Shown here piece by piece: positions 57,429 through 64,000 of a stretch of 64,000 nt of DNA (position 1 is its first letter; every line of letters starts with the position of its first letter). The translations under genes were made by a program, and so were the position numbers. The DNA lies in the NCBI RefSeq assembly GCF_907164915.1, contig NW_025919333.1, positions 1 to 64,000 on the forward strand, written 5' to 3'. The notes below the pieces were generated by a model that saw only the letters and a program-made list of their open reading frames with translations, was not told the DNA's origin and did not search any database. The stretch comes from Impatiens glandulifera. Its lineage: Eukaryota > Streptophyta > Magnoliopsida > Ericales > Balsaminaceae.

Positions 57429-58865
57429 TTTTGGGTCAAATTATTTTGACTAACGATATTTGATGATGAACTTGTGTAAAACTTAAATAAGAATGAAGCT
57501 AAGCCGTCTAATTATTTTTGTGTAGGTGCATCAAAAATATGTTAAGTAAGACTTAGTTTAAATCAGACTAATTAGACGCGCTGTAAATTAGACGTGCAGT
57601 CTAATAGACACGTAGTTAGACGTGCAGTCTAACAGACACGTAGTTAGACGGACAATCTAATAGACACGTAGTTAGACGTGTAGTCTAATAAATACGTAGT
57701 TAAACGTGCAGTCTAACAGAAACGTAGTTAGACGTGTAGTCTAACAGATACGTAGTTAGACGTGCAGTCTAACAGATACATAGTTAGATGTGTAGTCTAA
57801 TAGCAGATACGTAGTTAGACGTGCAGTCTAACAGATACGTAGTTAGACGTGTAGTCTAATAAATACGTAGTTAGACGTGCAGTCTAACAGATACGTAGTT
57901 AGACGTGCAGTCTAACAGATACATAGTTAGACGTGCAGTCTAACTTCATTATACTTGGTGGTCTAATGGATTCAGCTATTAGACGTAGGGTGTCTAACTT
58001 CCTTAGACTTGGTAGTCTAACGAAGCACGTCTAATGCCTCGCTTCAACAGTTATTTGAAGTTAGCATCTGTCTACCCACGATCAACTAGCTGTACGCTAC
58101 TCCTTCTCTACTCATCCGTGCAGAACAGTACGACAACCAGTTGCATCCAATGAATGAATGCCACGTAAGTAAATATTCTTTTCACCACTTGTTCCTTGCA
58201 AGAGAGGTCTAGAAGAATATCCGGCGCACTGCCAGTTTGTTACGACCACGATCCTTGTACATAGAGTCTGCTGTACTCTTGTACTATGGATGCGTTCCAA
58301 TGGGTGCTTGCCATGTTTCAATGTAGAAGATTCGACCGTTGGTACCTGTCTTCTATTTAAATATCCTCAAGGACAACGGACGGACTGGAGGACATATAAT
58401 CTATCTTACGAATTTCTTGCTTGCTTACTGAGTATATACATCATATTCAAAGAGAGAGAGATAGAATCAAAACATTGTCTAGCTGAGTGATATTGTTAAA
58501 TATTCTGTAAGTTGAATAAAGGATGTTCTGTTCAACAGTTATCTAGTCAAAAAACTGTATTTTATTAAAAGAAGTATAGTGAATCCTTCTGGTGGTTGGA
58601 AGAAGGGGTGACGTAGGAGAGTTTGCTCCGAACATCCATAAACAACTCGCTGTGTCATTTACATTTTGTCTTCTTCTTTTTATCGGTTCTTAGCTTTAAA
58701 CCTGATCAAACGTTTCCTCACTTGAATCGCTTCAAGAGTTTTCTGCAAGGGTTTGTGAAGATTAGAAAGTGATATTAATTCCTAATAGGATTTCTATCAA
58801 AACGTTTTCCAGAAGTTTCCATAAATAGTCAACTCCCGTCTCTATTTGTGTCACTGATCCTATCA
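57429..58865 (+). repeat. 5' LTR of copia element B, about 1.44 kb
   Basis: It begins TTTTGGGTCAAATTATTTTG, matching A's TGTTTGGTCAAA with two changes; the usual terminal TG is lost. It ends GATCCTATCA before the PBS. The palindrome array lies at about 57560-58010. A TATTTAAATA box near 58350 is a possible promoter. Confidence 0.88.
57560..58010. repeat. Palindrome array inside LTR B
   Basis: About 15-18 units of roughly 25 bp, each with TTAGACGTGCAGTCTAA (6-bp arms, 5-bp centre) and a CAGATACGTAG spacer. The palindrome is the same as in LTR A, but spacers and copy number differ. Confidence 0.92.
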
Positions 58866-58867
58866 AT

Positions 58868-58880
58868 TGGTATTAGAGCA
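58868..58880 (+). other. Primer binding site of element B
   Basis: TGGTATTAGAGCA, one base off the usual tRNA-Met complement. Confidence 0.88.
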
Positions 58881-58915
58881 AGGTTTTCTATTATCAAGCA
58901 TCAATAATCTGAATC

Positions 58916-60106
58916 ATGTCTATCATCAACGAGATCCCTCTTCTTTCGAAAGAAAACTACGATTATTGGATAATAAGAATGCAAGCTTACTTGGCCGCTC
59001 TTGATTGTGATATGTGGAGTGTCATTACCGATGGTCCCATAAAAATTGCTAAGCCAAGATGTGAGTGGACAACGGAGGATAAGATGACTAACAACCTAGA
59101 CAACGTGGCCAAAAATATCCTATATCAATCAATCAACATGAATATATTCTGTGAGATCAAGTCTTGTTCCTCTGCTAAAGATATCTGGGAAAAGTTGATT
59201 CACATCTATGGCCGTGACGTTCAAACTAAAAAGATTCAGAAGGATCAGAAGGTGTTTGTATGTGCTGAAAACAAATCTAAATTGGCCGATAGCGACTCAA
59301 AAGACTCACCTAGTGAAAATGAAACAGAAGCCATCACATGCTTGATGGCAGATGATAAATCCAAGGAAAATGTTCTTTCCTCACAAGAGTTTACCAACGA
59401 AGAGTTAACTACTGCACTCAATGACATGGCCATTGAGTACAAGAAGTTATTAGACTCTTTTAATGAAATGAAATCAAAATATGAGACAAACATTCTATCT
59501 TCATCTCAAATATCTGAATTAAACTTTTCTGAAAACAAAATAGTTGATCTCTCATCTGAAAATGAGATGCTCAAAGAATAGATTAAAACTATCTCTTCTA
59601 AAAACAAAATGTTAAACTATATTGTTAGTGCTTGGACAAGGTCTGGAGAAGCTGTCAAATATCAGATTAGTCTTTTGAAACCTACTAGATCCAAATTCGG
59701 TTTAGGATTTGATAGCAATGACCCAAATAAGTCCTATAAGAAGTTAAGTTCAGCAACTGACAAGCTTAAGCCAATAAGTTTTGTCAAAGGGAGCCTAACT
59801 GACATTGAAACTGATCCAATTTATGAAGAGTTAGCATTAAAAGATGAAATAACTTATGTTCCGCCAACTGTTAGCTGGATGAAAATTAAGTTAGATGCAA
59901 CTAGCAAGTTAGGCAATCTAAAACCTGACAAGAAGTCAAGGATTTTTAAAAGAAAATCATCTTCTAAAGCTAAGGGATCAGTGGCTAGCAGAAAGACGCC
60001 TGCTAAGTCAAAAACATACGCATTAATCACAAAACAAAATGGGAAATTCATCAAAATAACTCAAATATGGATTCCTAAGGGACTAATTGACCGAGGACAC
60101 AAGTGA
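58916..60106 (+). pseudogene. Copia gag of element B (one internal stop)
   Basis: ATG 58916 (M-S-I-I-N-E-I-P) opens a frame with a single TAG (59579-59581) before the terminal TGA (60104-60106). The UBN2-type domain is cut short after the I-Y-G-R block and joins an acidic, Ser-rich stretch. The zinc knuckle is missing, as in element A. The C-terminal half (P-I-S-F-V-K-G-S; V-P-P-T-V-S-W; W-I-P-K-G-L-I-D-R-G) matches A closely. Confidence 0.85.
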
Positions 60107-63100
60107 ATGTGGGTACCAAACGATTGTAAATAATGTTTTGTGTAGGTACATGTAAGTGATTGCCTGAAGGACTCTATTTGGTATCTAGACAGCGGTTGTT
60201 CCAGACATATGACAGGAAACAGACGACTTCTAACAGATATAGCAGATTACTCAAGTCCTAAGATTACCTTTGGTGACAACAAGAAGGGTAAGACCATGGG
60301 TAAGGGTAAGCTTATCCATGGTAATCTAACCATTAATGATGTCTTACTTGTTGACAATCAGTGTTACAACCTGATTAGTATTAGTCAATTATGTGATAAC
60401 GGTTTGTCAGTTAATTTTCAAACTCATGCATGCCTAGTTAAGGATCAACAAGGTAATACTTTGCTAACTGGAAGTAGAGTAGGAAATTCTTATAAAATGA
60501 ACTGGAAAAATAAGACACTTGAATCTCTGTACATGATTGCCAAGAATGACCAGAAATGGTTATGGCATAAAAGGTTAAACCATCTAAATTTCAAAACCAT
60601 CAACAACATCTGCTCACGTAACTTAGTGTTTGGTTTACCTAAATTATAGTTATCTAAGGACAAGGTTTGTGCTGCTTGCCAGTTAGGCAAACAGGGCAGA
60701 TCATCGTTCAAAAGTAAAGGGAAATCTCAATCCAGCCGTTGCTTAGAATAGTTACACATGGATCTGTTTGGTCCATTTCCTGTAAAGAGCTTAGGAGGGA
60801 TGAGATTTACCCTAGTAGTCATTGATGATTTTTCACAATTTACATGGGTATCATTTTTGCAATCTATGGATAAAACTTCTGAAAATTTAATTAATTTTTT
60901 TAGAAGAATTCAGAACTAGAAATCTTTAAGTATTGCGTGCATTAGAAGTGACCAGGGAACTGAGTTCACCAACAGACGCCTATCCTCTCTCGAGGAGTCT
61001 GGTATTAAACACAAGTTGTCTAGTTCTATAACTCCACAGAAAAACGACATTGCTAAGAGAAGAGTAAGGACACTAAAGGAAGCAGCGAGATCTATGCTTG
61101 CCGAATCAGATGTTCCTCAAAGGTTCTGGGTAGAAGCCATAAACACAGCATGTTACACACAAAATCGGCCGATAATCAACAAACGTTTTGACAAAACACC
61201 CTATGAACTGTTTTATGGGAGAATTCCTACAGTGTCTTACTTTAAAATATTTGAGTGTAAATGTTTTATCCATAACAATGGGAAGGATTATCTGACTGCT
61301 TTTGATGCTAAAGAAGATGTTGGATTCATGTTAGGTTATTCCTCAGTAAACAAGGCTTATAGAGTATATAACAATAGAACACAAACTGTTGAGGAATCCC
61401 TACATGTTGTTTGTGATGAGTCTGTTGAAAGTAATCTCATTGGTCCCATCGACATTGCTAGCAGATTAGAAGCGACAAATCTTGAATCCGTGTGTGAGGA
61501 TGAAGCTCTAGCTAAACAGATTTTATTGTCTGATCCTATGACTGATTCGATTGAGAATCAACTAGATGTTCAAACTCCTATTCAACAAGATGTTGAGAGT
61601 TCTGACGTCGCAGAGCCATCTGGTCAGACAACTAATCCTTTAGGACCCAACTTCAGATGGAACAAGAATCATCCACCAGAATTGATAATTGGTAATCTTA
61701 AATCTCCTTGTAGGACAAAACATCAATTAATGGATGAAATAGCCAACTCTGTCTTTATTTCTCAAATTGAACCCAAAAAGATTGGTGAAGTAGTGCTTGA
61801 TCCATATTGGATCAATGCTATGTAGGAGGAGTTAAACCAATTTGTGAAAAATAAAGTGTGACATCTAACTCCAAGACCGACTAATCAATCGGTTATTGGA
61901 ACTATTTGGGTATTTAGAAACAAGCTTAGTGAAGATGACTTAGTTATAAGGAACAAAGCCCGATTAATTGCTCAAGGATACAAACAGGAGGAAAGCATCG
62001 ACTTTGACGAGTCATTCGCCCATGTAGCTAGACTTGAGGCAATTAGAATCTTCCTAGCTTATGCATCATTTAAGAATTTTAAATTTTTTCAAATGAATGT
62101 GAAAAGTACATTTTTAAATGGGAAACTAAATGAAGATGTTTATGTTGAGCAACCCCCTGGTTTTCTAGATCACACTTTACCAAATCATGTCTTTAAACAT
62201 GACAAAGCCTTATATGGTTTGAAACAAGCTTCTAGAGCTTGGTATGATACTCTGACTAATTTTTTGTTTGATCATGACTTCGTTATTGGAACCGTTGATA
62301 AAATATTGTTTAGATTCAATAAAGATTTTCACATTCTACTTGTTCAAGTATATGTTGATGACATCATATTTGGATCAACTAACCTCAAATTGTGTGAGAA
62401 ATTTGCCAAGCTGATGCAGGATAGGTTTGAGATGAGCATGATGTGAGAATTAACTTTCTTCCTCGGCCTTCAAGTTCGTCAGTTGGTAAAAGGAACGTTC
62501 ATTAATCAAGCCAAATACACCAAAGATCTGCTGAAGAAGTTCTGAATGGAGAACTGCTCTGCTGCAGCTACTCCAATGAGCTCCATATTGGATCAATGCT
62601 ATGTAGGAGGAGTTAAACCAATTTGTGAAAAATAAAGTGTGACATCTAACTCCAAGACTGACTAATCAATCGGTCATTGGAACTATATGGGTATTTAGAA
62701 ACAAGCTTAGTGAAGATGACTTAGTTATAAGGAATAAAGCCCGATTAATTGCTCAAGGATACAAACAGGAGGAAATCATCGACTTTGACGAGTCATTCGC
62801 CCATGTAGCTAGACTTGAGGCAATTAGAATCTTCCTATCTTATGCATCATTTAAGAATTTTAAATTTTTTCAAATGAATGTGAAAAGTGCATTTTTAAAT
62901 GGGAAACTAAATGAAGATGTTTATGTTGAGCAACCCCCTGGTTTTCTAGATCACACTTTACCAAATCATGTCTTTAAACTTGACAAAGCCTTATATGGTT
63001 TGAAACAAGCTTCTAGAGCTTGGTATGATACTCTGACTAATTTTTTGTTTGATCATGACTTCGTTATTGGAACCGTTGATAAAATATTGTTTAGATTCAA

Positions 63101-63952
63101 TAAAGATTTTCACATTCTATTTGTTCAAGTATATGTTGATGACATCATATTTGGATCAACTAACCTTAAATTGTGTGAGAAATTTGCCAAGCTGATGCAG
63201 GATAGGTTTGAGATGAGCATGATGTGAGAATTAATTTTCTTCCTCGGCCTTCAAGTTCGTCAGTTGGAAAAAGGAACGTTCATTAATCAAGCCAAATACA
63301 CCAAAGATCTGCTGAAGAAGTTCAGAATGGAGAACTGCTCTGCTGCAGCTACTCCAATGAGATCCTCTAGCAAACTAGACAAAGATGATGGTGGACAGGG
63401 TGTTGACATCACTGCCTATAGAGGTCTTATCGGTTCCTTTCTCTATCTCACTGCCAGCAGGACAAACATTCAATTTTTTGTTGGTGTCTGTGGAAGATTT
63501 CAAGCTAATCCAAAACTCTCTCACTGTACTACTGCTAAACGTATTTTAAAATATTTGAAGGGAACTCAAAATATGGGACTGTGGTATCCGAAGGATTCCA
63601 GTTTCAATTTAACTAGTTTCTCAGATGCAGAGTATGTAGGGTGCAAATTAGATAGGAAAATCACGAGTGGAACTTGTTAGTTCCTTGGAGATCGTCTAAT
63701 CTCATGGTTTAGCAAGAAGTAGACGTCAATTTCTACGTCTATAGCTGAAGCAGAGTACCTTGCTGCAGGAAGTTGTTGCTCTCAGCTCTTGTGGGTTCAA
63801 CAACAGTTAAAGGACTATGGGATTGAGGTAAAAGAGTCTCCAATTTTCTGCGACAACACAAGTGCTATAGCCATCACCTACAACCCAGTTCAGCATTCTC
63901 GGACCAAGCACATCGAAATTAGACATCATTTCATCCGAGAGCATGTTAGTTA
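60107..63952 (+). pseudogene. Copia pol of element B with duplicated RT region
   Basis: Protease block ([13 protein letters not shown]) at about 60179. Integrase runs with stops to about 61700. It keeps the zinc finger Cys pair (C-A-A-C) and both Asp (M-D-L-F-G; R-S-D-Q-G-T-E-F). Its catalytic Glu has become Lys (I-A-K-R-R, about 61050). RT occurs twice (61801-62581 and 62582-63362). In both copies motif A reads F-Q-M-N-V-K instead of M-D-V-K, while Y-V-D-D is kept. RNase H runs from about 63600 to 63952 with stops at 63678 and 63720. The frame changes at the duplication because 781 is not a multiple of three. Confidence 0.87.
61801..63362 (+). repeat. 781-bp direct tandem duplication of the RT region
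   Basis: The sequence starting TCCATATTGGATCAATGCTA at 61801 restarts at 62582 and stays nearly identical to 62580/63361. The junction lies at ATGAG|CTCCATATT, where the second copy continues ATGAGATCCTCTAG. A few bases of shared TCC at the join suggest microhomology. Confidence 0.95.
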
Positions 63953-64000
63953 GAAGAAAATTCGCCTTTAATACATCCCAACAGATCAATAAACAACAGA

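Larger units (their letters stand above)
57429..64000 (+). mobile_element. Copia element B (runs off the window)
   Basis: 5' LTR 57429-58865, PBS 58868-58880, gag 58916-60106, pol 60107 onward to the RNase H end near 63952. The polypurine tract and 3' LTR lie beyond the window. It is the same family as element A, in the opposite orientation. Pol contains a 781-bp tandem duplication of the RT region and many stops. Confidence 0.92.

Noticed and set aside
1..64000. Elements A and B as the two halves of a single split retrotransposon
   Set aside because: Both have a 5' LTR, PBS and gag start inside the window, in opposite orientations. They are separate insertions.

Overview
This window is nuclear DNA from a flowering plant, probably a eudicot. 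It holds one recognisable host gene, an ortholog of TGD4 (chloroplast lipid import), with plant-type introns. Almost everything else is transposable elements: Ty1/copia and Ty3/gypsy LTR retrotransposons, Mutator-like (MULE) DNA transposons, a MITE and satellite-like arrays. I cannot name the species.

Layout. 1-4225: 5' part of copia element 'A' on the minus strand (gag and protease-integrase, LTR 2338-4225). It sits inside the RNase H region of an older gypsy element 'F' (4226 to about 6310). 6689-7294: a MITE with TTA target duplication. 8283-29720: a three-level nest. Gypsy element 'E' (+, LTRs 8283-8683 and 29319-29720, TSD GTTTA) is split by copia element 'D' (-, 9740-27991). D is split in turn by copia element 'C' (+, 12572-26208, perfect TSD TTTTC). 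C carries gag-pol and then three extra, mutually paralogous genes (19317-24696), each with its own TATA box. This cassette is the most unusual content of the window.

30718-34528 (-): TGD4 in five exons, open throughout after splicing. 34683-41958: MULE 'G', inserted about 155 bp upstream of the TGD4 start codon, with long terminal inverted repeats and an 8-bp TSD. It carries convergent DUF1985/ULP1-like peptidase and mudrA-like transposase genes. 42700-48945: a related MULE 'H' with the two genes in mirrored order, both lacking their 3' ends. G and H carry unrelated short-repeat arrays at matching places in their architecture. 48954-53509: AT-rich intergenic DNA with a possible solo LTR. 53519-54547: a non-autonomous MULE-like element with a 9-bp TSD. 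55062-57428: a minisatellite of about 44 bp period. 57429-64000: copia element 'B' (+), the same family as A. Its LTR has an array of short palindromes and its reverse-transcriptase region is tandemly duplicated.

Apart from TGD4, nearly all coding regions carry stops, frameshifts or deletions. Only C's first two accessory genes (245 and 253 codons) are open without a break. LTR divergence, judged by eye, is greatest for E, intermediate for D and least for C, as the nesting order requires. All family calls come from reading motifs; no database search or alignment program was run.
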